A stretch of DNA of 64,000 bases from Nannocystis exedens (GTDB taxonomy: Bacteria > Myxococcota_A > Polyangia > Nannocystales > Nannocystaceae): the NCBI RefSeq assembly GCF_002343915.1, contig NZ_NETK01000001.1, positions 5,470,001 to 5,534,000 of the forward strand, in the 5' to 3' direction. Below are positions 33,654 to 42,745 of this stretch, piece after piece (within the stretch, counting starts at the first letter, position 1; each line of letters opens with the position of its first letter). Both the position numbers and the translations under genes were made by a program. The notes under the pieces were generated by a model. It was given only the letters and a program-made list of their open reading frames with translations. It did no database searches and was not told the DNA's origin.

Positions 33654-34601
33654 TCAGCGGCAGACGAGGAACAGCTGATCGCCGAAATGCAGCGGCTCGC
33701 AGAACTTCTCCTCGCCGGGGTTGGCGAGCTGGAAGCAGCAGGGCTTGCGGTCGTCGAGCAGCTTGTCCTGCTGGTCGTAGGGGCAGAGCTCGCCCTGGGC
33801 CGTACAGCACTCGAGCTCGTCGATCGGGAACGCCGCGGTCTGGAACGCCTGGCAGTCGGCGGCGCACTGGAACTTGCACTCGACGCGGTAGTTGCTGCCG
33901 CACGCCTCCTGGCAGTGGGCGACCAGGGCGTCCTTGTCGGCCTGCTGGTTGTCGCACACCTCGGGCGGCGGCATGATCGTCTGCTCGAAGTCGACGAACA
34001 GGTTGTCGACGATCTCCTCGTCCTCGAGCTTGTCGTTCTGGCAGTACGAGCACTCCGAGCGGTCCCACTCGCACTTGCTGGTGCAGCGGGTCGAGTCGCC
34101 CGAGCCGTAGCGGCGGGTGATGCCGGCGGGGGAGGTGAGCTCGGTGCAGGCGATCGGGACGGCGATGTCGTCGAGGTCGGCGGCGAAGTCGCACTCCTCG
34201 TCGACGTCGACCACCCCGTTGCCGCAGGCGGAGCAGGCCGAGCGGTCGACGGTGCAGTTGTCGCGGCAGGTCGCGACCCCTTCTCCGGGACATGTCGGTC
34301 CGGTCATGTCCTTGGGGTCACACTCCTCGCCGACGTCGAGCACCCCGTTGCCGCAGGCGGAGCAGCCGTTCGGGGCGAAGCGGCAGGTCTTGGGGTCGCA
34401 GGCGGCCGGGCTCGCCACCCGGCCGAGCTCGGCGCAGCGGTCGGCGTAGCTGTCGACCAGCGCCGGCTCGCAGTCCTCGTGGGCGAGGACGTCGATGAAG
34501 CCGTCGCCGCAGTCGGCCGGCGGGTCGAGCTCGACGAGGCAACCCGCGACGACGCCGATCGACGCCGCGAGGAGCACCATGAGCCGGGAGCCGGACCTCA
34601 T
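33654..34601 (-). CDS. Cysteine-rich lipoprotein with Myxococcus disulfide repeats (copy 2)
   Basis: 315 residues from ATG 34601 (MRSGSRLM); a start 18 bp upstream is possible. The lipobox is VVAGC. The same order as copy 1 follows: CGDGFIDVLAHEDCEP, CGNGVLDVGEECDPKDM, CGNGVVDVDEECDF, then the cysteine-dense C-terminal half (CSYCQNDKLEDEEIV, CQEACGSNYRVECKFQCAADC, CCTAQGELCPYDQQDKLLDDRKPCC). Both copies encode a PxDMxxPxCPxEG segment whose DNA resembles the dispersed repeat (34291-34316). A TATGGT -10-like box lies 8 bp before the ATG. Confidence 0.85.
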   Translation of the reverse strand: MRSGSRLMVLLAASIGVVAGCLVELDPPADCGDGFIDVLAHEDCEPALVDSYADRCAELGRVASPAACDPKTCRFAPNGCSACGNGVLDVGEECDPKDMTGPTCPGEGVATCRDNCTVDRSACSACGNGVVDVDEECDFAADLDDIAVPIACTELTSPAGITRRYGSGDSTRCTSKCEWDRSECSYCQNDKLEDEEIVDNLFVDFEQTIMPPPEVCDNQQADKDALVAHCQEACGSNYRVECKFQCAADCQAFQTAAFPIDELECCTAQGELCPYDQQDKLLDDRKPCCFQLANPGEEKFCEPLHFGDQLFLVCR

Positions 34602-34746
34602 CGTCGACGACCATAGCACGCGACCACGCGCCCCGCGCCGCTCGAGCCGGTGATGCCCGACTCACGTTCCGTGTCCGCGACGCGGGCCCGTGAAGCTCGC
34701 AAACCCGCAAAACCACGAGTCTGTCATCTCGAGATACGATCGCGTG

Positions 34747-35376
34747 ATGCAGCCTCACGATCCGCCGCGTCCACAGCAGTCTCATGCACGGTCGTCTCCT
34801 GCAGCGCTCCGCAACCGCGGGGTGATCGCGGAGGTGTTGGCACGGGTCCTGCCCTCGCAGGGGCGCGTGCTCGAAATCGCCAGCGGGACCGGAGAGCACG
34901 CGGTGAGCTTCGCGGCGGCGTTCCCTGGGGTCTCGTGGCAACCGACCGACATCGACCCGGAGGCGCTGGCGTCGATCGCCGCGCGGGTCGAGAGCGAGGG
35001 GACGCCCAACCTGCTGCGGCCGCTGCGGCTCGACGTCACCGCGTGGCCGTGGCCGGTGACCGAGGCCGACGCGATCGTGTGCATCAACATGATCCACATC
35101 GCCCCGTGGGCCGCCTGCGAGGCGCTGATGGCCGGGGCCGGGCGCGTGCTGGCCCCGGGCCGGCCGCTCTACCTGTACGGCGCCATCCGGCGCGGGGGCC
35201 AGCACACCGCGCCGAGCAACGCGGCCTTCGACGCCGACCTGCGGGCCCGCGACCCGGCCTGGGGCGTGCGCGACGAGGCCGACGTCCGCGCCGCGGCCGC
35301 GGCCCACGGGCTCGAGCTGACCGAGCTGGTGGCGATGCCGGCCAACAACTTCTCGCTGGTGTTTCGCAAGTCCTGA
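34747..35376 (+). CDS. DUF938-family SAM-dependent methyltransferase
   Basis: 209 residues from ATG 34747, with a TACGAT box 6 bp upstream. The family N-terminus (SPAALRNRGVIAEVLARVLP) is followed by the SAM-binding motif VLEIASGTGEHAVSFAAAFP and the motif-II region WQPTDIDPEALASI. Later blocks are CINMIHIAPW and LYLYGAIRRGGQHTAPSNAAFDADLRARDPAWGVRD, all typical of DUF938 proteins. The substrate is unknown in this family. A start at 34690 would add 19 residues and is less likely. A repeat pair follows the stop directly. Confidence 0.88.
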   Translation: MQPHDPPRPQQSHARSSPAALRNRGVIAEVLARVLPSQGRVLEIASGTGEHAVSFAAAFPGVSWQPTDIDPEALASIAARVESEGTPNLLRPLRLDVTAWPWPVTEADAIVCINMIHIAPWAACEALMAGAGRVLAPGRPLYLYGAIRRGGQHTAPSNAAFDADLRARDPAWGVRDEADVRAAAAAHGLELTELVAMPANNFSLVFRKS

Positions 35377-35398
35377 AGGACATGCCCTCCGGGGCAGG
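35371..35398. repeat. Palindromic repeat at the 3' end of the methyltransferase gene
   Basis: TCCTGAAGGACATG (35371-35384) includes the stop codon. It is followed by CATGCCC-TCC-GGGGCAGG (35381-35398). The hairpin sits exactly where a terminator would be. Confidence 0.55.
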
Positions 35399-35451
35399 TC
35401 GGCTGCGCTTGCGCAGGCGGGCAGCTGGGGCTATCCTGCGCAAAGTCGCGC

Positions 35452-36483
35452 ATGGCTCCCCAGCTCGATCTCTTCGCCGATCCCTCGCAGGGCCCGACCC
35501 CCGGCGGCGACGGCCGTGGCGGCGCCGGCAAGAAGACGCCGCCGCCGATCTTGCCGGCCACGACCCCCGCCGAGCTGGCGGCGCTGGCCGAGCGGCTGCC
35601 GAAGAACCTGCGCTTCGGGACGTCCTCGTGGGCCTACCCGGGCTGGTCGGGGATCGTCTACGACCTGCCGCACTCGCAGCAGCGGCTCGCGCGCGAGGGC
35701 CTGGCCGCGTACGCGCGCCACCCGCTGATGCGCGCGGTCGGCATCGACCGCTCGTACTACGCGCCGCCGCGGACCGACGAGTTCGCGGCCTACGCGGCGG
35801 CGGTGCCGGGCGACTTCCGCTTCCTGGTCAAGGCCCACGAGGCCTGCACGACGGCGGTGTGGCCCCGGCACCAGCGCTACGGCAAGGTCCGCGGCCAGCC
35901 CAACGAGCGCTTCCTCGACCCGGTGTACGCCAGCGAATTCGTGGTCATGCCGGCGGTGGAGGGCCTCGGCGAGGCGCTGGGTCCGCTGCTGTTCCAGTTC
36001 GCCCCGCAGGACTTCGGCGCGCTCGGCGGGGCGCGCTGGCTGGTCGACCGCCTGCGCCGCTTCCTCGACGGGCTGCCTCGCGGGCCGCTCTACGCGGTCG
36101 AGCTGCGCAACCGCGAGCTGATGACCGGCGCCTACGCGGCGGCGCTGGCCGAGTTCGGCGCCTGCCACTGCATCAACGTCTACCCGAGCATGCCGCCGGC
36201 GCGGGCGCAGCGGTCCCGCGTGCGGCAAGATCTGGCTCCGGCGCTGGTGTGCCGCTGGATGCTGCACCCGAGCATGAACTACGAGCGCGCCGAGGCCCGC
36301 TACGACCCGTTCGACCACCTCGTCGACGAAGACCCCGGCAACCGCGAGGAGCTCGCCCGCGTCTGCGCCGAGGCCGACCTCGACCTGCCGGTGTACGTGA
36401 TCGTCAACAACAAGGCCGAGGGCTCGTCGCCGCGGACGATCGCCAAGCTGGCCCAGCGGATCGTCGAGCTCCAGAGCGGCTAG
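35452..36483 (+). CDS. DUF72-family TIM-barrel protein
   Basis: 343 residues. A ~45-residue Pro/Gly-rich N-terminal extension precedes the DUF72 domain, which starts LRFGTSSWAYPGWSGIVYDL. Typical blocks follow: GIDRSYYAPPRTDEFAAYAAAVPGDF, RFLVKAHEACTT, GPLLFQFAPQDF, YAVELRNRELM and YVIVNNKAEGSSPRTIAKLAQRI at the end. The family has no settled function. A TATCCT -10-like box lies 14 bp before the ATG. The protein is a little longer than the family norm because of the extension. Confidence 0.9.
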   Translation: MAPQLDLFADPSQGPTPGGDGRGGAGKKTPPPILPATTPAELAALAERLPKNLRFGTSSWAYPGWSGIVYDLPHSQQRLAREGLAAYARHPLMRAVGIDRSYYAPPRTDEFAAYAAAVPGDFRFLVKAHEACTTAVWPRHQRYGKVRGQPNERFLDPVYASEFVVMPAVEGLGEALGPLLFQFAPQDFGALGGARWLVDRLRRFLDGLPRGPLYAVELRNRELMTGAYAAALAEFGACHCINVYPSMPPARAQRSRVRQDLAPALVCRWMLHPSMNYERAEARYDPFDHLVDEDPGNREELARVCAEADLDLPVYVIVNNKAEGSSPRTIAKLAQRIVELQSG

Positions 36484-36669
36484 CTGCCCGCAGGGACAGG
36501 CGACGACTGCCTGGTCCGAGGGACAGCTCGGGCGGCGTGCGGGCGAAAGGTTCTCGAGGGTCCCACGCGGGCCAGGAGGCGTGGAGGGCGAGCCTGTCTC
36601 GGAGGACAGGCTGCAAGGTTACGCGGGCGAAAGGTCCCACGCCTGTCCGAAGGGGCAGGCAACCCGGCG
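36484..36669. repeat. Cluster of palindromic repeats between convergent genes
   Basis: In 186 bp there are AGCCTGTC-TCGGAG-GACAGGCT (36591-36612, perfect 8-bp arms) and GCCTGTCC-GAAG-GGGCAGGC (36641-36660). Single halves stand at 36489-36500 and 36512-36527. A direct repeat GCGGGCGAAAGGT...TCCCACGC occurs at about 36538-36570 and again at 36624-36642. The gap separates convergent genes. Confidence 0.7.
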
Positions 36670-38106
36670 TCAGCGGAGGTTCGCCGGCGGGGTGCTCGCG
36701 CGGGTCGGACGGGCCGCGGCGAGGCTGGCCGCCTCCTGGCCGATGATCGTCTCGAGCGTGTACATGGCGTCGAAGTAGGTGCCGTAGGCGTCGAGCGCCT
36801 CGGTCTGGATCCGCAAGAAATTCTCGCGGGCGACGAACACCTCGATGATGTCGACCTCGCCGAGCTCGAAGGCCCGCTGCAGCAGCTGCAGGTTCTCCTC
36901 GAAGCGCGGCACGACCTCGCGCGAGTAGGTCTGGACCCGCTCGGCCGCGGTGTTGATCGCGTCGACCGCCCGGCGAGCGTTGAGCGCGAGCTGGTAGCGC
37001 GTGACCTCGAGCTCGGTGTTGGCGACGCCGAGCTCGGCCTTGGTCTGCGCCCGCGCCAGCTGGTTGCGTTTGAAGAAGGGCAGCGGGATCGTGATCATGC
37101 CGAGCACGATCCGCGAGGCGGGCAGGGTGACCCCGGGCTCGCGCTCGCGGCCGACGTAGACGCCGATCCACGGCTCGGGCAGGCGGTCGCGCCTGGCCGA
37201 CTTGGCGCGCGCCTCGCCGAGCTCGACCTGCGCCTCCTTGGCCTTGAGCGCGGGGTGCTCCTTCTGCACGTTGGCGATCAGGTCCTCGGGGTCGCGAACC
37301 TTGATCGGATCGCCGAGCTCCCCGGCGGGGGCGATGAGCTGTCCCGAAGGCCAGCCGGCCATCTCGGCCAGGTGGATGCACGCGAGCCGATAGTTGAGGT
37401 CCGCCGCCAGCTTGGCCTGGCGGGCGCGCGCCAGCTCACCCTCGGCCACGCGCACGCGCAGGCGCGAGATCTCACCGGCTTGCTGGCGGCGGCTGGCGAT
37501 GTCGAGGAGGCGCTCGGCGAACTGCTGCGTGCGGGCGGCGGTGCGTGCGCGCTCCTTGGCGATCAGCGCAGTGTTGTAGGCGTAGTGGACCTGCGCGTGC
37601 GTGGTCCAGCGGACCTGCGCGAGCTCCTTGTCGAGGTACTCGCGGTACTCGCGGCCGGCCTTGATGCGGAGGCTGCGCTCGCGGCCGATCTCGATCGGCT
37701 GCTGCAGCGTGGCCTGGAGCTCGAACTGCGGCGAGCCTGCGGCAGGGTTGAGGCGAGCGCCCATGCCGAGGTACAGCTGCGGGTTGTCGGGCAGCAGCGG
37801 CTTGGCGCCGGTGATGGCGGCGTCGCCGAGCTCGAGGCGCGAGCGCGCGGTGCGGACCGGCATCGCGTTCTCCTCGGCGTGTTTTAAAATTGTGTCGAGG
37901 GGGAGGACCTGAGCACCGGCGACGACGGGTTCGGGGATCGTCTGCGCCGGCTCGGGCATCGGCGCGAGCAGCGGCGCGGGCGCGTCGGCGGGTTTGCGTG
38001 CCGGCGCGGGCGCGGCTCCGGCCGCGGGGGCGAGCGATGCTGCGGTCACGGCCGCGACCAGCGTGAACATCGTCGAGGTCCGGGTGAGAGCTGTGCGGCG
38101 TGGCAT
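36670..38106 (-). CDS. TolC-family outer-membrane efflux protein
   Basis: 478 residues from ATG 38106. A signal peptide (MFTLVAAVTAASLAPAAGA region) and a Pro/Ala linker precede two outer-membrane-efflux repeats of the CzcC type (~85-270 and ~300-465), with long helices such as YREYLDKELAQVRWTTHAQVHYAYNTALIAKERARTAA and FELGEVDIIEVFVARENFLRIQTEALDAYG. It is divergent from the RND adaptor and pump genes across a 290-bp control region, so the three should form one tripartite metal efflux system, with this protein as the outer-membrane duct. Confidence 0.88.
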   Translation of the reverse strand: MPRRTALTRTSTMFTLVAAVTAASLAPAAGAAPAPARKPADAPAPLLAPMPEPAQTIPEPVVAGAQVLPLDTILKHAEENAMPVRTARSRLELGDAAITGAKPLLPDNPQLYLGMGARLNPAAGSPQFELQATLQQPIEIGRERSLRIKAGREYREYLDKELAQVRWTTHAQVHYAYNTALIAKERARTAARTQQFAERLLDIASRRQQAGEISRLRVRVAEGELARARQAKLAADLNYRLACIHLAEMAGWPSGQLIAPAGELGDPIKVRDPEDLIANVQKEHPALKAKEAQVELGEARAKSARRDRLPEPWIGVYVGREREPGVTLPASRIVLGMITIPLPFFKRNQLARAQTKAELGVANTELEVTRYQLALNARRAVDAINTAAERVQTYSREVVPRFEENLQLLQRAFELGEVDIIEVFVARENFLRIQTEALDAYGTYFDAMYTLETIIGQEAASLAAARPTRASTPPANLR

Positions 38107-38243
38107 GCGAATCGGAGTGCGGACAAGTTCGTCGCGCGCTGTCAAGCCCGCGGACTCTTACACGCGGGGTCCGAGGTTGCCAAGGACCTTGTACAGCCCG
38201 AGAGTTTCGACACGGCCCGAGCGCTCTGGGGGCGGGCGGAACC

Positions 38244-38301
38244 TTGACATGAAGGCCCCGTAATGTAAGCAATGGTGTTTGAAACACCATCCCAGGGCCT
38301 T
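38244..38301 (+). promoter_or_regulatory. Promoter and operator-like palindrome of the metal-efflux genes
   Basis: TTGACA (38244-38249) and TAAGCA (38266-38271), 16 bp apart, could be -35/-10 boxes for the adaptor/pump genes. Directly after lies a perfect palindrome ATGGTGTTT-g-AAACACCAT (38272-38290), a typical place for a repressor site at the transcription start. Outer arms AAGGCCC (38252-38258) and GGGCCTT (38295-38301, then TTT) enclose it, so the transcript could also form a terminator-like hairpin. Confidence 0.55.
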
Positions 38302-38396
38302 TTTCGGGGGAGATTCGTCCTCGTCCCGCCGGGCCTGGCGCCACGCTCGCGCACGAGTGTGGCGCGCGGATTACAAGACTCCCAGGACGTGTCGTG

Positions 38397-39593
38397 ATGA
38401 GCAATTCCTCTGAACCCGGTCGAGCCTCGCGCTGGCTGATCCTCCTCGACCACGCGCGACGTTGGTTCGTGCTCATGTTCGTCTTCGCGGTCGCGACGCC
38501 GCTCGGCTGCAACCACGGAGAGGCCGCCGAGGCCGACGCGGCGACCAAGCCGCCGGAGCTGCCGTACTTCGAAGACGGCGTGATCAAGCTGCCCGAGGTG
38601 TTCGCCGAGAAGGCGGCGCTGCAGAGCACCGTGGTCGAGATGACCGAGGTGTCGCCGGTCGTCCACGTCACCGGCGTGCTCGAGTTCGACGAGCTGCGGA
38701 TCGCCGAGGTCGGCTCGCGGATCTCCGGGCGCGTCAAGGAGGTCAAGGTCATCGAGGGCACGAAGGTCGAGACCGGCGACGTCCTGGCCACGCTCGACAG
38801 CGCGGAGCTCGGCAAGGCTCAGGCCGAGATCTCGGCGGTCGTCGCCAAGGCCGAGCTGGCGGAGCGCGACAAGGAGCGCAAGCGGCGGCTGCTGCAGGAG
38901 GGCATCGCCTCGCAGCGCGCGGCCGACCTGGCCAGCGCCGAGGTGTCGGTCGCCAGCGCCGAGCTGCGGGCGGCCAAGCAGCGGGTGCAGGCGCTCGGCG
39001 GCGGCTCGTCCGACAAGGGGGCGCTCGGGGTGATGTCGCTGACCTCGCCGATCGAGGGCGACGTGGTCCGCGTGCGAGTGTTCCGCGGCCAGGCGGTCGA
39101 GCCGAGCTACACGGCGTTCACGATCGCCGACCGCAGCACGCTGTGGGTGCGCCTCAGCGTGTTCGAGGGCGAGGTGATCAACATCCGCGTCGGCGACTCG
39201 GTCGAGATCTCGTCGCAGGTGACGCCCGACGAGGTGTTGACCGGCACGGTGACGTTCGTCAGCACGGTGCTCGACCCGGTGACCCGCAGCGCCGAGGTGC
39301 GCGTGGTGGTCCCGAACGAGGCCGGCAAGCTGCGCGTCGGTCAGGCGGTCAACGCGAGGATCCGGCCGAGCGCGGCGCGCAAGCAGGCGCTGGCGATCCC
39401 GCGCAAGGCGATGGTGCAGGTCGACGGCAAGCCCACGGTGTTCGTCGAGGTCGGCGAGCGCGCGGTCATGCCGCGCACGGTCGAAGTCGGCGCGCAGGGG
39501 CCCGACCTGGTCGAGGTCAAGAAGGGCCTCGAGCCGGGCGAGCGCATCATCACCGAGGGAGTGTTCGCCCTCAAGTCCGAGCTGTTCCGCTAG
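38397..39593 (+). CDS. RND efflux periplasmic adaptor (CzcB-like)
   Basis: 398 residues from ATG 38397 (GTG 38394 is next to it). A signal sequence ends in a probable lipobox (ATPLGC), so the adaptor may be lipid-anchored. The usual order follows: barrel-sandwich start (VVHVTGVLEFDELRIAEVGSRISGRVKEVKVIEGTKVETGDVLATLDSAEL), helical hairpin (~130-200), second sandwich half (SLTSPIEGDVVRVRVFRGQAVEPSY), beta-barrel and membrane-proximal domain ending KSELFR. No CzcB-type histidine-rich metal tail is seen. It is followed after 21 bp by the pump gene. Confidence 0.92.
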   Translation: MSNSSEPGRASRWLILLDHARRWFVLMFVFAVATPLGCNHGEAAEADAATKPPELPYFEDGVIKLPEVFAEKAALQSTVVEMTEVSPVVHVTGVLEFDELRIAEVGSRISGRVKEVKVIEGTKVETGDVLATLDSAELGKAQAEISAVVAKAELAERDKERKRRLLQEGIASQRAADLASAEVSVASAELRAAKQRVQALGGGSSDKGALGVMSLTSPIEGDVVRVRVFRGQAVEPSYTAFTIADRSTLWVRLSVFEGEVINIRVGDSVEISSQVTPDEVLTGTVTFVSTVLDPVTRSAEVRVVVPNEAGKLRVGQAVNARIRPSAARKQALAIPRKAMVQVDGKPTVFVEVGERAVMPRTVEVGAQGPDLVEVKKGLEPGERIITEGVFALKSELFR

Positions 39594-39614
39594 CGAGGCG
39601 CCGAGGAGAGACCC

Positions 39615-42600
39615 ATGCTGGGCGCACTCATCGATATCTCCATTCGCCTGCGCTACTTGATGGCAGGCCTGCTCGCCGCGCTGCTGGTGGCCGGCGCGAT
39701 CGCGGCGAAGAACCTGCCGATCGACGCGCTGCCCGACATCTCGACGATCCAGGTCACGGTCATCACCGAGGCGCCGGGCATGTCGGCCCTCGAGGTCGAG
39801 CGCAACGTCACCTTCCCGATGGAGAACGCCCTCAACGGCGTCCCCGGGCTCGACGAGCTGCGGTCGGTCTCCCGCGCCGACATCTCCTCGATCACCGTCG
39901 TCTTCCGCGACGGCACCGACCCATGGTTCGCGCGCCAGCTGGTGTTCGAGCGCATGATGCAGGCCCGGGGCGACCTGCCGGCGACGATCAACACGCCGAT
40001 CCTGGCGCCGCTGTCGACCGGCCTCGGCGAGATCTTCCAGTTCGTGGTCCGCTCGCCGGTCCACACGCGCAAGCAATTGCGGACGATGCTCGAGTGGGAG
40101 ATCGTGCCGCGCCTGCGCGGGGTGCCGGGGGTCATCGAGGTCAACTCGATCGGCGGCGACCTGAAGCAGTACCAGGTGATCGTCCAGCCCGACCGCCTCG
40201 CGGCCTACGGCCTGACGATCCGCGAGCTCAGCGACACGCTGATCGGCTCGAACGCGATCGTGTCCGGCGGCTACATCGACCGCACGGCCGAGAGCTTCAC
40301 GCTGCGCGCGGTCGGCACGTTCACCAGCATCGAGGACATCGGCAACGTCGTCCTCAAGGTCTCGGACGGCCAGCCGGTGCTGGTCCGCCACGTCGCCGAG
40401 GTGCGCGACGGCTCGGCCCTGCGCCACGGCGTCGTCACGTTCAACGGCGAGGACGAGGCGGTCGCCGGCATCATCATGATGCTGCTGGGGTCGAACAGCC
40501 GCGACGTCATCTACGCGGTCAAGGACCGGGTGGCGGAGATCCAGGCCGACCTGCCCGCCGGCGTGGTCATCGAGGCGGTCTACGACCGCGCGAACTTCGT
40601 CGAGCGCACCCTGGCGACGGTGCTCAAGAACCTCGCCGAGGGCGCCGCGGTGGTGTTCATCGTCCTCGTGCTGTTCCTCGGCACGGTCCGCGGCGCGCTG
40701 GTGTGCGTGCTCGGCATCCCGGCGTCGATGTCGGTGGCGCTGTTCGGCATGCACTGGGCCGGGGTCGCCGGCGACCTGATGTCGCTCGGCGCGATCGACT
40801 TCGGCTTCCTCGTCGACGGCCCGATCGTCGTGCTCGAGGCGCTGATCGCCACCTTCGTCGGCCAGCAGATGTCCCGCGAGGAGCGGGCGCAGGCCTACAA
40901 CGCGGCCATCGGGGCGGTGATGCGCCCGGTCGCGTTCGCGGTGGCGATCATCATGCTGGTGTACATCCCGCTGCTCAGCCTCGAGGGCGTCGAGGGGCGG
41001 CTCTTCAAGCCGATGGCCACCACCATGGCGTTCGCGCTGCTCGGCGCGCTCGTTTACTCGGTGGTGTTCCTGCCGGCGCTGCTGGCGCTGTTCGTGCCGC
41101 CGCTGAAGAAGGAGGGCGCGCGCTGGCTCAACCCGATCGCCCGCGGCTACAAGCGCGCGGTGCCGCACGCGATCCGGCTGCGCTGGCCGCTGATCCTCGG
41201 CGCCGCCGCGGCGCTGTTCGTCTCCGGCTACATCTTCAAGGAGAAGGGCGCCGACTTCGTGCCGCGCATCGACGAGGGCGACATGGTGGTCAGCATCCGC
41301 CGCCCGCCGTCGATCAACCTCGAGGAGGCCAAGCGCCTCGACTACCAGACGCAGAAGATCCTCCTGAAGTACCCGGAGATCCTCAAGACGCTGACGATGA
41401 CGGGCCGCGCCGAGGTGGCGATCGAGCCGGTCGGCAAGGACCGCACGGAGATCTCGATCCCGCTGCTGCCCAAGGACCAGTGGACGACCGCGCATGACCT
41501 CGACGAGCTCAGCGTGATCCTCAAGAACGACATCGAGTCGCAGGTGCCCGGCACCTTCGTCGCGGTGTCCCAGCCGATCGAGGACCGCAACAACGAGATC
41601 ATCAGCGGCTCGCGCGCCGACATCCAGATCGTGGTCGCCGGCGACGACCTGCTCGAGCTCAAGAACCTCGCCGACAAGATCGCCAACGCGGTCCGGCCGA
41701 TCGAGGGCACCGGCGACCTCCGCGTCGAACAGGTGCTCGGCATGCCCGAGCTGACCGTGCGGCCCGACCGGGCCCGCCTGGCCCGCTACGGCGTCAGCAT
41801 GCAGGACGCGCTGCTGGCGATCGAGACCGCCCGCGTCGGCAAGACCTTCGGCCTGGTCTACGAGGGCATCCGCCGGTTCGACGCGCGGCTCCTGATCCCG
41901 CCGCGCGCGCCGGTGCCGGAGGCGCTCGGCGACCTGTTCGTCGAGACGGTCGACGGCCACCGCGTGCCCCTGTCCGAGGTGGCGTCGATCGTCGAGGCGG
42001 AGGGGCCGGCGCAGATCCGGCGCAAGAACCGGATCCGCGTGGTCCGCGTCGAGGTCAACCTGCGCGGCCGCGACCTGCTGTCGTGGGTCAACGACGCCCA
42101 GGCGGCGGTGGCCGAGAAGGTCGAGATCACGCCGGGGTACAAGGTCGAGTGGGCGGGTCAGTTCGAAAACTTCGAGCGCGCGTCGAAGCGCCTCGCGGTG
42201 GTCGTGCCGATCTGCCTGATGCTGATCTTCGGCATGCTGCTCTGGAACTTCGGCGACATCCGCTACGCGACCGCGGTGTTCGCGATCGTGCCGTTCGCGC
42301 TCATCGGCGGGTTCGTCGGCCTCATCATCCGCGACATGGCGTTCAGCATCCCGGCGGCGGTCGGCTTCATCGCCCTCGCCGGCGTGGCGGTGCTCAACGG
42401 GGTGGTCATGGCCAACGACGTGCGCCACGCGCTCGACGAGGGCCACCCGTTCGACAAGGCGCTGGTCAAGGGCGCCGTCCACACGATGCGCGCGGTGCTC
42501 ACGACCGGCGCGGTCGCGGCCCTCGGCTTCCTGCCGATGGCCCTGGCCACCGGCGCCGGCTCCGAGGTGCAGCGCCCGCTGGCCACCACGGTGGTGTTCG

Positions 42601-42728
42601 GCATCGGCGCGTCGACGTTGATGACGATGTTCCTGCTGCCGGCCATCCTCAAGATGACGCTCCGCCGCGAGCAACGCGTGGTGCCCGAGTCCAGCGACGC
42701 GCCGCAGCTCGGCGCCGAGCGGTCGTAA
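39615..42728 (+). CDS. czcA: Heavy-metal RND efflux pump (CzcA/HME family)
   Basis: 1037 residues, the usual length for HME-RND pumps. The N-terminus (ISIRLRYLMAGLLAALLVAGAIAAKNLPIDALPDIS) is the family hallmark. Twelve membrane helices lie in two sets, with large periplasmic loops after helices 1 and 7. The proton/metal-path motif in helix 4 reads LGAIDFGFLVDGPIVVLEALI, the HME form of DFG...DG..V. The second half starts YKRAVPHAIRLRWPLILG and ends LMTMFLLPAILKMTLRREQR. It exports divalent or monovalent metal ions from periplasm or cytoplasm through the TolC-like duct encoded divergently; which metal cannot be read from sequence alone. Confidence 0.95.
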   Translation: MLGALIDISIRLRYLMAGLLAALLVAGAIAAKNLPIDALPDISTIQVTVITEAPGMSALEVERNVTFPMENALNGVPGLDELRSVSRADISSITVVFRDGTDPWFARQLVFERMMQARGDLPATINTPILAPLSTGLGEIFQFVVRSPVHTRKQLRTMLEWEIVPRLRGVPGVIEVNSIGGDLKQYQVIVQPDRLAAYGLTIRELSDTLIGSNAIVSGGYIDRTAESFTLRAVGTFTSIEDIGNVVLKVSDGQPVLVRHVAEVRDGSALRHGVVTFNGEDEAVAGIIMMLLGSNSRDVIYAVKDRVAEIQADLPAGVVIEAVYDRANFVERTLATVLKNLAEGAAVVFIVLVLFLGTVRGALVCVLGIPASMSVALFGMHWAGVAGDLMSLGAIDFGFLVDGPIVVLEALIATFVGQQMSREERAQAYNAAIGAVMRPVAFAVAIIMLVYIPLLSLEGVEGRLFKPMATTMAFALLGALVYSVVFLPALLALFVPPLKKEGARWLNPIARGYKRAVPHAIRLRWPLILGAAAALFVSGYIFKEKGADFVPRIDEGDMVVSIRRPPSINLEEAKRLDYQTQKILLKYPEILKTLTMTGRAEVAIEPVGKDRTEISIPLLPKDQWTTAHDLDELSVILKNDIESQVPGTFVAVSQPIEDRNNEIISGSRADIQIVVAGDDLLELKNLADKIANAVRPIEGTGDLRVEQVLGMPELTVRPDRARLARYGVSMQDALLAIETARVGKTFGLVYEGIRRFDARLLIPPRAPVPEALGDLFVETVDGHRVPLSEVASIVEAEGPAQIRRKNRIRVVRVEVNLRGRDLLSWVNDAQAAVAEKVEITPGYKVEWAGQFENFERASKRLAVVVPICLMLIFGMLLWNFGDIRYATAVFAIVPFALIGGFVGLIIRDMAFSIPAAVGFIALAGVAVLNGVVMANDVRHALDEGHPFDKALVKGAVHTMRAVLTTGAVAALGFLPMALATGAGSEVQRPLATTVVFGIGASTLMTMFLLPAILKMTLRREQRVVPESSDAPQLGAERS

Positions 42729-42745
42729 CGACTGGACGCGCGCGC

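Noticed and set aside
38142-42674. 1510-codon open frame on the minus strand opposite the RND adaptor and pump
   Set aside because: It is the antisense shadow of czcB/czcA. Its sequence is His/Arg/Asp/Leu-rich without any domain, as expected for the complement of GC-biased codons.
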